This document shows positions 1-41,023 of a DNA stretch of 64,000 nucleotides, in pieces. Origin of the DNA: Haliclystus octoradiatus (lineage: Eukaryota; Cnidaria; Staurozoa; Stauromedusae; Haliclystidae); assembly GCA_916610825.1 (NCBI GenBank), contig OU744446.1:37735833-37799832 (forward strand). Reading direction: 5' to 3'. A program made the position numbers and the translations under genes. Positions within the stretch are counted from its first letter, which is position 1. Every line of letters begins with the position of its first letter. The notes beneath the pieces were generated by a model. It was not told the DNA's origin and did no database searches. It saw nothing but the letters and a program-made list of their open reading frames with translations.

Positions 1-147
1 TTGCGTTTTTTCTGTCTATCCTACAATTTATCTTCTCTGATTCGTTGAAATCCCCAAGAATCCGCATCGATTTCAGTGGACTTAATGATTTCATTTTTAA
101 ATTGACTAAATAATCTATCACGATCTCTTTTTAGCCAGCTACTCATT

Positions 148-287
148 CCCCTGCAAAAACAATTCAGGAGTTCACGAACAGTTGATGAACTGTTCATGAA
201 CTGTTCATGAATCGTCTGTAAGAGTTGATGAACAGTTCAGGAAAATTAGAGCCATTTAACGTTCATGAACTGTTTTTTTCGTAGGGG
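148..287. mobile_element. Palindromic MITE, CCCCTGC family, copy 1
   Basis: Starts CCCCTGCAAAAAC and ends with the inverted form before GTAGGGG. The interior is built from the palindromic unit TGTTCATGAACA, repeated and inverted. The same element recurs at 541-658, 4560-4702 and 10298-10422, all within the calcium-channel gene, and as degraded pieces near 780-880 and 17840-17930. There is no coding capacity, so it must be non-autonomous. The target-site duplication is not clear. Confidence 0.75.
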
Positions 288-540
288 TTGATATAGAACA
301 ATAACAAATGATCTCTATATTGAATGACGCCCTTAATAGTCTGAAATCTCCATTCCAAATTGAGTCTCAATGCTTTCAATATTTTTGTTGTTGCAGAGAT
401 GGAAAATTAATGTCACGTTGAATAACCAATTTTAGCATTGCAAAATATTGTATGGTCATTGAGGATATTCCACAGTTCTATTTGGTGAGTCATGCTTGAA
501 AGAAATGTAGCCTCTGTTTGAGAATTAAATCTTGTTATAT

Positions 541-658
541 CCCCTGCGAAAAACAGTTCAGGAGTTAATGAACAATTCATGAACAGTTCATGAACATTAA
601 ATGATACCAATTGGCATGAATTAATTATGAACTTTTCCTGAACTGCTTTTCGCAGTGG
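541..658. mobile_element. Palindromic MITE, CCCCTGC family, copy 2
   Basis: Begins CCCCTGCGAAAAACAGTTC and ends with the inverted GCTTTTCGCAG. It has the same inner TTCATGAAC units as the copy at 148. ATAT flanks the left end and AATATC the right, which may be remains of a target duplication. Confidence 0.72.
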
Positions 659-926
659 AAATATCACTCACTAAAGTATTGATATAAATATTTTTGCATT
701 TACTCCACAATTCATAACCTCAAATTAAACGTTAAGTACCGAATGTGTTTTTGGTTACCCACATGGTATTTTATCGAGGGGAGGTTTACGAGTTAATGAA
801 CGTGGAATTGTTTCTTTTCGTAAACGGTTCATGAATATTTTGACAGTACATGAAACGCTCATGAAAATTTGGACTTTTGGTAACCATCTGAAACACGCCC
901 TCTGAAAAAATAATAAAATCATTCAC

Positions 927-14081
<13,155 letters not shown>

Positions 14082-17000
14082 CTTCTTTTCTTTTAATGTT
14101 ATAAATACGATGTGTTGGATGTAGTAAGCAAATTAGGATGATAATATATCCAAAATTATATTTTCCCTTGTACTATACTTGCTCATTCCCAGTCTCATAA
14201 CAACAGCATGTTCTTTTAAAACATTTTTGCCTTTCTAAAGATAAAACAATTTTTTCACGATTTTGCATATTCTACATACCATGCTGTATATAGTCAACAA
14301 CAATCAAACTTTTTATAATAATCATCTTATTTCTTTCCGTATTGATATAGTACCATTAGGCATATAAATATATATAACGAGATCATAGTTTTGTGTATAA
14401 TAAGGAAGCTCGTTTTTGCATGATCTTTACTTTTTTGAACAAAAATATATACAGCTGTATATTTTGTGGCAAAATACATCTCACAAACACCTGTCTTGCG
14501 ATTCTCACAGGGTATATTACGTGTATAGTTACACAGAACAAAAAATAAACATATGTTTAAGTTATAGCTGTGTCCTATATCTAATAATGATTCTCGTAAA
14601 TCGATGCATTTTAATAAGTAAGTTCATTCAACATTTTTCACACTTTATTCGACAGTTTTCATTTTCCATGATCATTACTTTCCTCAAATAATAGAATTCC
14701 TTACGTTTCTTCATCATTATTTTGATGTTTTTGTTTCAAAAATGTATGTTTTCATATTTGAACATTTCTTCCATATATCACCGTTTTTTTCTTTATTCAA
14801 ATAGATTTTGAACATTGAAGAGAAATATTTTACTTCCAATAACAAATGGTCACTTTGAAATTTAGATGACATTTTAAAATTACAACCAAGGGGTATGATG
14901 TATTTATTGTATTTACAGTGGCATCTGTTTTGTAAACCACAGCAAGCATATATTTATCTCCGTGTGGTACACTGGTAGCCCACATTAAGAAGGACATGTT
15001 AGATTTAATTTGTATCTTGTAAAGAAATAACATTGCCTGAAAATCATAACACCTCTGAATTGCAATTTATTTACCCGATATTTTTGCCGTATATCGCAAC
15101 GTATATATATATATATATAATAAGCTGGACGACATTAATTATACGGAATAGAGATACGATGTAATAAACTTGTTTCCTATATAGATTTATATCTCATCCA
15201 TAAAAATGTAGAACGTACAGTTACGTTGAATATGTTTTTTCTGCAAAAACATTCAAATCGATTCAAGCCCCTTTGTTTTTTTTATGTGCATTTGAATATT
15301 TCTTAAGCGATTCATTCGCTAATACTGTTTGATTTTGTAAAGGTACATAATTCAAGTATATCTGCCGTTTTAATCCTCATTTTCATTTATAATAAATATT
15401 GTCTGGGAATTCTACCAAATATTTGCATATATAATTTCATAATTACAGTATATACTGTACTATGTGTACACTGTATTGGTATTGTATATGTATACGACTA
15501 TCGAGGGAGGGCTATCGATTGTTGTGCTGATATATTGCAGAGGACGCAATCTTCAAAATGTTTATCATATATAAGTGGAAATCAAGGAGGCCTTAAAATT
15601 CTTCTTTAATGGAATGAATATTAAAATTAAGTTTGTTTTTGAATAAACACTTCTATAAGTTTTTTCATATAGTGTTGTGTTTGTGAGCTTCTCGTAACCT
15701 CGTTGTAGACTTGTTTGTAGATCTCGTTTGTATGTATCGCAGGTGAATGATAATAATCAAAAGAGATCCATAATTATTGATATGTCTCAAAAAATAGTTT
15801 TTATTTTATGTATCTTCAAAAACTAATAAGAAAAATCATATATCCAATTATATATTGCGCTGCGTGTTTTTAATTTTTCATATACACATATTTTTCATAC
15901 GAAACCATTCTTAATTTTGAAGGATTTTATATAGTGTTAAAAAGTTTCTTAAAAGTTTCTTAATTTTTAGATGTGTAGAGGGAGAAAGTTTAAAGCATAA
16001 ACATTAAACAACATTAAAGTACATACAGCATAGTACAATATGTTAGACGTTTTATATTGAAATGGAAATCCTAAAAGTGTGTTAATGTTCCTGATATAAT
16101 GTTTTTAAAATATGTTACTTAGTTTAGAGGAAAAATTAAGCTTCTTAAATGATTTCGAAGAAGTACTTAAGTTTCTTAAAACATTTGAAGTTTCAATACC
16201 AATTTTCATACAAAAAAATACGTGTACAAGCAAACTTTAAAGCTTTTAAGTTATCAAAGAAAACCATGACAAACAGAAATCTATAATGAACTATAGATTG
16301 TCGAACAAAAGATAGGTAGTTTCCATCCATGCTTTTTGAACTTTAACGCTGTTGGTTTTTACATAATTTAGTCATTTTTACACTGAATAATATAATTTTT
16401 GTCTCGCATATGCTCATCAATTATTTATTTGAAAAAAGCAGACTTGCTTTTTCTATTTGTGTTTAAAAGTTTATGAAGATTTTAACGTCTGTATTTTATC
16501 TTTAGGGTCAAGGTCAAAACTATAGCGCTTTTTTAAATTACAAACATATTAGTATGTATATATATTGCTTATTGTCGTTATCTATAAAAAGAAACATTTT
16601 ATAGGCTTAGTGGAAAACCGAGCCGATAAAACCGTCCAGGGAGCGAAAATATTTGTTTATCCCACCTCAGAACAATGAAACTTTAAAACTCCGAAGAGGC
16701 CTTATAGAGCGGACCAAACGAGCCTCGTCTGTCTAAGTTGCTTTGAAGATGGTACGGGTTTCAAACTCGTTCTCATGTCCAGTTTTATATTATATTTTAA
16801 GACATAGAAATCATAAACACCCAAGCCACGTATACATCAAATAACGGTTGTTGCTTTAAATTTAAACATGGAATGTCTCATCAGATTATAAAGAACAATT
16901 TTCACAATATCCCGCGCGCATATATATATACTTCACACATACGTCAAAATGTGGCATACGTTAAATGAAGAGAATAGAATAGTGTATCTTAGGCCTTTAA

Positions 17001-17573
17001 ATAATTTAAAACAAGTATGAATCTACGTTTTATTTTATACTGTAACTAATAGATATCTCGTTATTTTGCTGTTGTTCCTAGAAGCTTGGTTTTTATCAAC
17101 TACTTTGGTTTATTTTGCCGATTTTCAATTAATAAAGCTGATTTAATTTTCTGTTTATATTTACTGTTACTATCACTATGTAAATCGATATATTTGTTCA
17201 TAAGTTTTGCACCACGAAAAGAAAAAGATCGCTTTTCACGGTCTGAATTGACACGCGGGAGAATGTATAACTGTTTTCGTGTAGGCCCTATTAATTGGAG
17301 ACTATGATCTTTTAAATGACCGTTCTAAATTCTCATTTAAATAATTAGGATACAAACTAAAATCATTCCACCAAACAGAAACATTTCTATATAACACCTT
17401 AAATAAATTGTAACATGAATTTTAGTATCATTCATGTAAAACGTACGAAAATAGATCGCAAATTCTGACAAAGGCACAATAGGCTCCATATATAGATGCA
17501 CCAGCCTTCTCTCTGTGCAATAAATATCTTAGAATTTTGAAGTAATGAATAATTTGAATGACGAATAATTTAG

Positions 17574-17621
17574 AATCAATTTCTCAGATATAATAGAAGT
17601 ACTATATCTGAGAAATTGATT
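17574..17621. repeat. Hairpin with 19-bp perfect arms
   Basis: AATCAATTTCTCAGATATA, a 10-base loop, then the exact inverted copy. Probably a tiny MITE relic. No T-run or gene end is nearby to suggest a regulatory role. Confidence 0.8.
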
Positions 17622-17997
17622 TTAATGGAAGACATAAAATTTCTTACTGTTTCGAAGAGAAAAAATATTTATATAAATTAAAATCCATACAATTCCATAA
17701 CATTTCAATATTCATTGCACGGAGCTACAATCAAATACACTCAGTGAAAATTTGAGCTCAATGGGGTGTTTAAAATGTAGGATAGAGTGCTGTCAAAAGC
17801 TCTGTGGCGAGGCCAAATGTATTCCATTAAGAATCTCGCACCCATTCAAAAATTCACTGAGTTGATGGCCAGTTCGTGAAAATTGGGACCATTTGACGTT
17901 TTTGAGCTTACTCCACAGAGATCTTTTCTTTCGAGCTGTGGATAACGGAAGTTAGCCCTATCGATCTCATATAATCGACGATCAGATGGGGCATTTA

Positions 17998-18364
17998 TCT
18001 ACTATATAAACGTCGATGTATGTATATCTGCTATATTCGAGATTCACGCTTCTCATGGTAAACGTATTAAATCCATACTTTCCGTGGGGTATCTTATAAT
18101 TTTTTTGCGGCAACACAGGCAATGTTTTATGTTCCTATCTTTATATTCCTTCAATTGACGGCCCGACGCGTATTTTTTTCGTAGGATTTCTCTTGCGGCT
18201 CCATAGAAAGAACGAATTACATTCTCATGTTCGTCACACAATATCTTTCGCACCCGACTGAAGGTTTTCAGTTCTATTGTTTATATATCCCTCGGTAGCA
18301 ATTAAATTTTCTATATTTCTATTTTCAAATTTCACCCAGCGGACTGGGTTCACTTCACTAGTAA
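17998..18364 (-). mobile_element. Dispersed transposon fragment with a conserved short ORF, copy 2
   Basis: Inverted relative of 7231-7616. The frame at 18053-18253 (minus) keeps the same peptide core as the first copy. Shared outer blocks are ACTAGTGAAGT at one end and CGACGTTTATATAGTAGA at the other. Confidence 0.6.
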
Positions 18365-18479
18365 TTTATAATAGTGAATACCACATTTTCAGGTAACTAC
18401 ATGATAACTGATTCATCCCGTAAGTGCTTGTCATAAGCGTAAGTGCTTGTGTTTATTTGATGATATACATACATTTATA

Positions 18480-18660
18480 AACATAATTACCAGACAGAGC
18501 GTCCGCTCTGAGCTTGCAAGCAACATGTGCACACCGACGATGGAATCCGCATGCCTCCCACACAAAGTGCGGACACTCTGCCAATGAACTACCATGAAAG
18601 TCCCACGGGGGTTGAGGAGCTATTATCATATTTGACAGTGCTTCACTCGTCGAGCTTCCC
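18480..18660 (-). mobile_element. tRNA-like SINE relic
   Basis: On the minus strand TGGTAGTTCATTGGCAGAGTG resembles an A box. A weaker B-box-like GGATTCCATCG follows at about tRNA distance. It is GC-rich relative to its surroundings. Only one copy was seen in the window, so the call rests on these boxes alone. Confidence 0.35.
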
Positions 18661-19508
18661 AACATCAATATGAAATTTAATATTATTTACTAATGAATAA
18701 TGCAGGAATATTTTTTGACGGAACGAAATTTTTTTTATAGTTGACACTTTGAATTATTTTTATATTTTCTTGATTTGTTTGCGGATCCCGTTGCGGATTA
18801 TATTCGAATGACAGCTACTGCTAGTAATCTTCTATATCATATAATAATTGTCAGAATCTAACCAAATTGGAAGAAAGGAAGTATTTATTGAATCTTGACA
18901 AATCATGCCCAGATGAAATTGTATGAATTCATATTGTGTGCTACTTTATGCTCACGTTTCGGTTTCTGATTAGTCAATTACTGACAGGTAAGTTTTGAAA
19001 AATAATATGATAACATGAATTTGAATATATTTCAATGTATCTATGATGCAATTATCCGTCGCTTCTGTCGCACTATACAATTGTTAGAAAACACAGAGTG
19101 GCCAATACAGCCACTGTTCGACCAATTGCTCGATCTCGCTCGATTTTGCTCGATTTCCATATTGTGGGTAGACCGCGGTCATTATCAGCCGATATTTACA
19201 TCGCCTTCGATCAATAACTATTACATATATTTCGCACCGAAATTATGCTTCGGGATGACGCTGGAGAAAATAAATAAATGGGCATACATTTTTTATAAAT
19301 AATCTTTCTTCAAAACATTATCCTTAAATAATTTAACACAGGATAATATTGTTTTTTCAAACAATTTTGACTTGATCTATGTTTCGCTTGACTCGCATTC
19401 ATAATATAATGCATATATAATTATTTGCATATCAAATATAAAATTAATTTATTTTACAAACATATTTTCTTGCATTTTACATGTTTGTTAAATTCCCTAA
19501 TTTGATTG

Positions 19509-19514
19509 TTTATT
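19509..19514 (-). terminator. Poly(A) signal AATAAA for the GH116 gene
   Basis: AATAAA on the minus strand about 50 bases past the GH116 stop codon at 19562. Position and motif fit a cleavage/polyadenylation signal. Confidence 0.5.
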
Positions 19515-19561
19515 TTTTAGATTAGAACTATACACACTAAGAGGAAATATAACTATTTCCA

Positions 19562-34067
<14,506 letters not shown>

Positions 34068-35724
34068 ATTTTGATAATTATTAAATATTTTGAAACTCTC
34101 TCCAAGTGAATTTCTGCAAATTCTTTAGCTTGATAATTGCTCTTTTTCATGGATAAGTCGGTAACTTTCCAAAAGGATTAACAATATTAATATCCATAGC
34201 TTATCTCCAAATTTCTAAAACCTTTAAAAGTATATATTTTGTACAAATAAATATAGAAGAAGATCTAAATTAGTAGTTTATGAACCATGTTTCTATAGAC
34301 ATTATTAGTTCATTTAAAAATCTTTGATTTTATGCTTGAAAAGAATTTTGCCATTATTGTGCTTCTGCTTCGACAAACTTGAAAAGGAGTCAATGATTTT
34401 TCAGTGAATAATTAATAGCATGTGCAAGACAGACAGGTCATGCGTGTCAAACTTGGAACCAGACTCTTTCTAATAATTTCAGCGTCCAGCAAATTAAAAA
34501 TTTCTGTAGAGAAACGAAAATTGCAACATTAAAAACGTTTTTTACTCTTATACGCGCAAAACTTTCTACATTTTTGATTTATAATTGTTTATTATACTTT
34601 GAACAGTTATAGATAATATTACATATGCTATCAATTTTTCAAAATCAAAACCATAGTTCTTCACCTAAAAATTTATGATCTAGAAGGTTTGTTTATTGAG
34701 AATGTAAGATGTTTCTCTTGTTTAGGTTTTTAATTTCTGCTATATGGTATTTGCCTTTAGATAAATAATGTAAAGATGTCCACACTTGTGTAGGTATAGT
34801 GCTCAATGATAAATATCAGAGCTTTAATAGTATTGCCTTTAAATATATTTCAAATTCGTAGTTGTTTTTTGAAAATTATCAGCACCAGTTGTTTTCACGT
34901 GTTGTATTATGAGGCATACAACGAAACTTTGTGATAAGTAACAACTGTTGTTTGACGTCTTAACGTTCCACCTAACAACTACCGGTCGCCATATTGTTTT
35001 CGCACAATAAAAAACAAGTACACCTCCTCTAACATCGAAAATTAATGCTTTTTGTTTCGTTCAAAGCATTTCATGAAAAACTTCAAAGTTTGCGTGCTTT
35101 AGATAAAGTCGTTTTATTGTAAATGGATAATTCCTTCGTACGTGTATCTGGTGCTACAGATCAATTGCAGTGCTTAAGTTTTGCGCTGATTAAAAACGTT
35201 TTTTAATCTTATACGCGCAAAACTTTCTACATTTTTGATTTATAATTGTGTTTTATATTTTTGTTAGTGAATTACTTCATCTTGCGAGACTTGAAGAATT
35301 TGCAAGCTGTATATGGGCTAGTTGAAATAAATCGCCTGATGATCACCCTATTGTGTGGAACTTGAAGTAGCGTATAATTCTAGCATGCTCCATGTTTGAC
35401 TCCCATTCTATATAAATGCTTTGATTGATTTCATTGAGCACTATATACCAAGAACTGGTGTGGAACAATCCCACTATTAATATTATCATACTATTGTTAT
35501 ATATTACAGGCGCTTTTATAATTGTAAGATTTTAATAACTGTTATAAATATATGTTGAATATTAGGACATCATAAAATAAATGATAATCATAATGATTTA
35601 TATCGAGTTTTTATTATCCTGAATATATCCATCCGAGAAAAATTATCTACACACACCGGTTCGAAGAAAATCGCTTTAGTAATTGGAATCCGGCATGAAG
35701 TCGTTTCAACCGGTGTGATTGATA

Positions 35725-36190
35725 CATCATCATCATCATCATCATCATTTATTGAGTTGAACCTTAGGTGGGGTAACGCTATACCGAAATACGCTATGCA
35801 GAAAGGTACGCTGTAAAGAAAGTTAATAAAATGGAAAAAAGAACGCAGGAAAGCTATGCGTAAAGAAAATCGCTGTAAAGAAAGGTACGCTAGGAAAGCT
35901 ATGCAGAAGGGTACGCTGTAAAGAAAGATACGCTATGATTCGGTCTAGCGTACCTTTCCTTACAGCGTACCTTTCTTGATAGCGTATCTCGCCCGAACCT
36001 TATAAGCCATTTCCGGCTTTTTTTACAAAGGGCTCATACAGAATAATATGTTTAATATATAAAAAACATTAATATAAAGATTAAAAGCTAATTTATTATT
36101 AAAATACATGAATATAATTATTATTTCAATAGATATAGATATGATTTACATTTTTCTTTATAAATGGCACTGTCAGCAATACCTCGTATT
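35725..36190 (-). mobile_element. Non-LTR retroelement 3' end with (ATG)n tail, copy A
   Basis: On the minus strand the copy ends CTCAATAAATGATGATG, a simple ATG tail typical of some LINE or SINE 3' ends. It shares GGCTTTTTTTACAAAGGGCTC and ATAAATGGCACTGTCAG with copy B at 36545. The GGTACGC array (35780-35995) interrupts it. No coding sequence is left. Confidence 0.55.
35780..35995. repeat. Array of GGTACGCTGTAAAGAAA-like units with an inverted end
   Basis: Several imperfect copies of a GGTACGCTGTAAAGAAA / AGCTATGC motif run left to right. They end in an inverted pair (GCGTACCTTTCCTTACAGCG, then GTACCTTTCTTGATAGCG). The layout resembles the GC-rich array at 22426: direct units closed by inverted units. 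Confidence 0.7.
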
Positions 36191-36544
36191 TATAGTTCGT
36201 AGCTAGACAGTAGGTAAATAAAAATTATTAGTTAGTACGGATGGCTTTGGTGTGTATAAGTACGATAGAATTAGCGTTATTGTGTATTATTGCGGCTATT
36301 GATGGAAAATTCAGAGTTCCGCTATATCTATAATGATAATTGTCTCTTCTTTGACCTTCATTCTATTAATTTTCTGAATGTTTTCATCGACATCGAGTAC
36401 TGTACCGTATATTAAGAACTACAGTGCGGATTATTCTAACACATCATTAATATTATATTTTATATATCATATTGAGATTAATTAAGATTATATTATTAAT
36501 GAAATATGCTACATTCACATATTAATAATTATTTTATGTAGTCT

Positions 36545-36545
36545 C

Positions 36546-36598
<53 letters not shown>

Positions 36599-36790
36599 TT
36601 ATTGAGTTACCTATCAAGCCACTACCTTGATAATGGCTTTTTTCAAAGGGCTCATACATAGTTATACAAATAATTAATAATAAAATAATTGGTCATAGAT
36701 ACTATAATTTTAAATAAAGTTTACAAGATTTTTAAAAGCCCCACTGTCAGAGGTCTCCTTCATCGAGGATGGCATAGCATTCCATTTGTG
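36545..36790 (-). mobile_element. Non-LTR retroelement 3' end with (ATG)n tail, copy B
   Basis: About 17 CAT units (36546-36598; ATG on the minus strand), then TTTATTGAGTTACC, GGCTTTTTTCAAAGGGCTC and GCCCCACTGTCAGAGG. Same order as copy A at 35725. Confidence 0.6.
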
Positions 36791-37432
36791 AGCACCAGCG
36801 GTTTGGAAAGAGTGACGATGGCTGGATTGTAGAGTTGTATGTTAGTGATTGTAATGATTTTAATAACCACATAATTGGTTATCACATTATGTAAGCCGAA
36901 TATAATTTTACAATTTTTCATGTATGCATGAATTTCACACTAGTCCGAGACTCCTGATAACTCAACAAATGTTTCAAAATGCGTATATGCCCATGAGTTT
37001 TTAGACGGGGAAAATTTCAACAGAGTTCAGTAGTATAGGTCTGGCACAGCCGTGATAATTCGACTTGATTTTGCAAATGTTAATCATTCTAATGCAAAGT
37101 AAACATGAATGCCACGCGACCATTCACCGTGTCTTGTGTAAGAAATGCTGGTTATACTATCACTCAGAATGATACGTCAGCATTCGATATGTCTCGTTAC
37201 AGTAATTATGACGTATTAGTAGTTGCGCTACTTAGCAATCGAACGCTTTATCATTTTGACGTCATAATCGTCTTTCGTCTTTGACTCCAAGATTTTTCTA
37301 TGATCGGTTCTGAATTTAATTCAGTCCTTTTATATTGATTATTTGTGACCAATTATTGGCACAATAATCTTGCTATCTCATCTAAAGAGATATATTTGAC
37401 AATATTTAGTCAATTGTTGATATCTATTTAAA

Positions 37433-38167
37433 ATGGGTATCCGTGATGAAGCTCAGAGGAAGATGGCAAGAGCTGGACTGTCTAACGAAGCTCATCTTCC
37501 ACGTTTTGCACCTGGCAAAGGTGTTACCTTACCGCCAATCAAGAACAAAGACTTGAATTCAGAAAACTGTACAAAGTCACGAAAGAAAAAAGGCGTTGGT
37601 ATCGCAAATTCCAATGGATCGCTACCAACAATCAACCACTCAGCGAAATTGGTTGAAAAAACTTCAAATGTCCCGTTACCAAATGGATTTGTTGATGCAG
37701 TATATCAGTTAGCCAAGATCCGAGAAGGCAAGCCAAAGGGCCAGCATTTAGTTAGCTTTAAAAGGCCTAAAATAAGACATGATCTGCCTGTGGAAACTGA
37801 AGATCCATATCCTCTAAACATGGATGTTTTTAAGCTTGATCAGTCCAACGAGACAAGCCAATCACAGAGGATCAAGGTGAAACTTCGCAAACATGCACGT
37901 GCAAGTGCAGAGACAGAAGGTAATGATGAAAATGTTGGCAAGGCAAAGCGCATCCCACCAACACCACCAAGAACAAGACTTCGTCGAGTTCAGGAGAAAG
38001 AACACGTGGAATTCAAAGACACCGGTATGCGAGTTATCGAGGAACAAATCATCGATTTAAAACCTCCTGCTAAAGTTAACAATAGCAGCAAAGTCTCTGA
38101 TCCACGCCGACGTCGTTTTGGTCTGCCATCCATCGTACCAGACACAAAGAACGCAGAAAGGAGATGA
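37433..38167 (+). CDS. Single-exon gene for a basic 244-residue protein, function unknown
   Basis: Intact open frame starting in a good context (AAAATGG) and ending TGA at 38165-38167. I do not recognise a domain. The protein is rich in Lys and Arg, with no signal peptide or membrane segment. It has low-complexity basic patches (KSRKKK near residue 48; DPRRRRFG near 227) and a proline motif IPPTPPRTRLRR near 173. The composition suggests a soluble, probably disordered, nucleic-acid-, cytoskeleton- or cilium-associated protein (inference only). Codon use is less AT-biased than the surroundings, which supports real coding. An ATTAAA at 38244 fits a poly(A) signal. It could also be one exon of a larger gene, but start, stop and signal are all in place. 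Confidence 0.75.
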   Translation: MGIRDEAQRKMARAGLSNEAHLPRFAPGKGVTLPPIKNKDLNSENCTKSRKKKGVGIANSNGSLPTINHSAKLVEKTSNVPLPNGFVDAVYQLAKIREGKPKGQHLVSFKRPKIRHDLPVETEDPYPLNMDVFKLDQSNETSQSQRIKVKLRKHARASAETEGNDENVGKAKRIPPTPPRTRLRRVQEKEHVEFKDTGMRVIEEQIIDLKPPAKVNNSSKVSDPRRRRFGLPSIVPDTKNAERR

Positions 38168-38243
38168 ATCATGGAGTAAGGAGAAGATATGACTCAAGCT
38201 ATTGTAATACCATCGAACACATATAATATTATATCATCTATAT

Positions 38244-38249
38244 ATTAAA
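38244..38249 (+). terminator. Possible poly(A) signal ATTAAA
   Basis: Common variant signal about 80 bases past the stop of the 244-residue gene. Confidence 0.4.
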
Positions 38250-38850
38250 GCATCGACATCAACTCTATCTTCTCCTAAAAAAGTGATTCAATTTGTAAAT
38301 AGTTACTCTCTGTCATTGTAAATATAATTAGTAGCTTTAATCAATAATATTTTATCTTTTTTATTGTAAAATTATTTTAATGATGATTTTCTAATCTTCA
38401 TAACTTTTTAATTTGTGTTGTTTTTTATTTATTCATTTAATTAATTTACTTAATTTTAATATCACTCGTTCTTATTGACTATTCGCAACCATTTGTTGAG
38501 ATTCTTTATATTAATGACCGCATGCTTTCAAGTATCTCGTCCATTTTTGAATTTTCATTTCGATAGACTGACATTCCCTCAAATATTTTTGTGAGGGGGA
38601 TTCTGATTTATCCCTATTCCTTAAATCTAGTATTCTATTAAGTTTTTTTCACCGGGGACGCCAAACCCAACAGTGCTCCTGCTAGGGGCCATGTGTGATG
38701 TCCTTAAAGTTGCAAGTAGTCAACTTACTTGCTCCCTGTATGATAACGTCAGAACTTCAGATTTGCGATATACATTGCTCATCACTTCGGTAGTTTGCCC
38801 ACGCTGGTATGACACAGATGTTATTTTCATGTGATGAATATTTTCACCAC

Positions 38851-38965
38851 ATTGATTAATTCATCTTGACTAATTAGGTATATACCGAAGTCAGTCCCTT
38901 GTTAATTCACTGAGCAGTACTGATGAAGGCTGATGGCCAGAAACAAGTACTTTGCTGCTGCTATT
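38851..38965. repeat. Dispersed repeat with a CTGATGA...GAAAC core, copy 2
   Basis: Relative of 33222-33335. The core is CTGATGA (38920-38926), a GGC...GCC stem, then GAAAC (38940-38944), bracketed by CTTGTT and AACAAG. It resembles a hammerhead-ribozyme core; see findings. Confidence 0.7.
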
Positions 38966-39914
38966 AAATATCTGATAATTAATTTTTTTCATTGATATAT
39001 TTGATAATTAGTTATGATATAGCTTTAATTCCAACTTTTATTTCGACAATTTCCAAGTTTTTCTGGTTAAGTCTTATGATATTGATGACCTCCATGTCCA
39101 AAAATCTAAAGTAACCTCAAAATATTTTCACGGTAGAGATTGCGTTAACATTTTTCTCGGGATTTCGAAAAAAGCACCTTGATTATTTGACCGTCCCCGC
39201 GCCCGTATATCAAAAGTCTGAGTTACACCCCTCTTCCCCACGGGCTCCGAAGGTAAGCACATTCAATGTCATGTCTATTGTGGCTAAGATTGCCTTAACC
39301 ATCTCAGGACCCGGGCTAATGCCAAAGCTAAAAAAATATTACATATATATAATATTAATGATTCAAATAAGACGAAAAAATTAGACATTCTTCTTCATAT
39401 TTTTCAAATATGAATATCTAATTGTTTCGTTTATTAATTATTAAACAGCTCTGCATTTATAGCATTGAGCACTATTGAAACAGCAAAGACAACATAAGTA
39501 CCTTGATATTACTACTATATATATAATCATATATGCTTATTAATTTGACATTTGAAAGATGGTGTTGTAGGCATACTATAATGACAACAGAACGATTCAT
39601 ATTAACGTATTTTCTTGATATTTGTGTGCCTCTTAACTCGTACTTATGTCGACTAACTTTAATCACTTTAATCAGATTAGATCTAATACTTGCTAATTAA
39701 TTACTATGCGAGGCTATGTACTTATGATAAAATGAGGCCGTTTCCAGCACTACGATAGTAGCAAATCACTCCATTTATAAACACTCTTGTAAGTGAGTTT
39801 CGATGGTATATTCTAGCCGCTGATCTTGTTTCAACAAGAAGAAAAACAATAAAAAGAAGTATATAGATAATGTTCATTTATATCAGAACATCAATATTTT
39901 ATCCGATAAGCTAT

Positions 39915-40160
39915 ATTCCTTTTGCTATTAGATAACATCTAATAATGAAGAGCTTGTATCTATATCTTACATCTTAATAATCATGAATAAACGCCAAAAT
40001 CAGACATTCATATGTGTTACTAATGGTTTCACACCTTTGGCGATCATCAGACAATTTAATCTAATAATGATTGCCTAAGGCATGTAGCTAAAACTCAGAG
40101 CATACATTTATACATATAGCTCTACGTAACTGTATCGAGCACTCTCTTAAATGCTTTAAA
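39915..40160. mobile_element. Decayed fold-back element next to a (TTA)n tract
   Basis: Contains TGCTATTAGATAACATCTAATA and GTTACTAATGGTTTCACACC, then GGCGATCATCAGACA, as in the 13162-13464 palindrome, and ends GTATCGAGCACTCTC. The TTA tract begins directly after it. Confidence 0.6.
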
Positions 40161-40990
<830 letters not shown>

Positions 40991-41023
40991 GTCCCCTCAG
41001 TGAGTGCGCCGTCAGGGATAGGC

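Larger units (their letters stand above)
1..926. other. Intronic sequence downstream of the last visible calcium-channel exon
   Basis: The channel gene runs on the minus strand, so this stretch should be the intron after the domain II pore-helix exon (ends 927). I did not find the next expected exon (selectivity-filter glutamate plus S6 of domain II). It is mostly filled by three copies of a short palindromic MITE family, at 148-287, 541-658 and, degraded, about 780-880. A 40-codon open stretch on the minus strand (about 145-25) has no recognisable channel motif. Confidence 0.5.
14082..19561. other. Spacer between the channel start and the GH116 3' end
   Basis: No coding exon was recognised. 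It should contain the channel 5' UTR and promoter just above 14081; no TATA box or start site could be singled out in such AT-rich sequence. It holds a short hairpin (17574-17621), a decayed CCCCTGC MITE (about 17840-17930), an inverted copy of the ORF-bearing transposon fragment (17998-18364) and a tRNA-like sequence near 18480-18660. Confidence 0.6.
34068..37432. other. Spacer upstream of GH116 and of the single-exon gene
   Basis: Divergent upstream regions of two genes. It contains a 60-bp duplicated block (34529-34592 and 35189-35249), two retroelement tails ending in (CAT)n, and an array of GGTACGCTGTAAAGAAA-like units. No coding exon was recognised. Confidence 0.6.

Noticed and set aside
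405-530. Possible calcium-channel filter exon (a frame with IELWN, recalling the filter's EDWN)
   Set aside because: The acceptor that fits the phase puts about seven extra residues before the glutamate, the rest does not resemble S6, and no donor is convincing.
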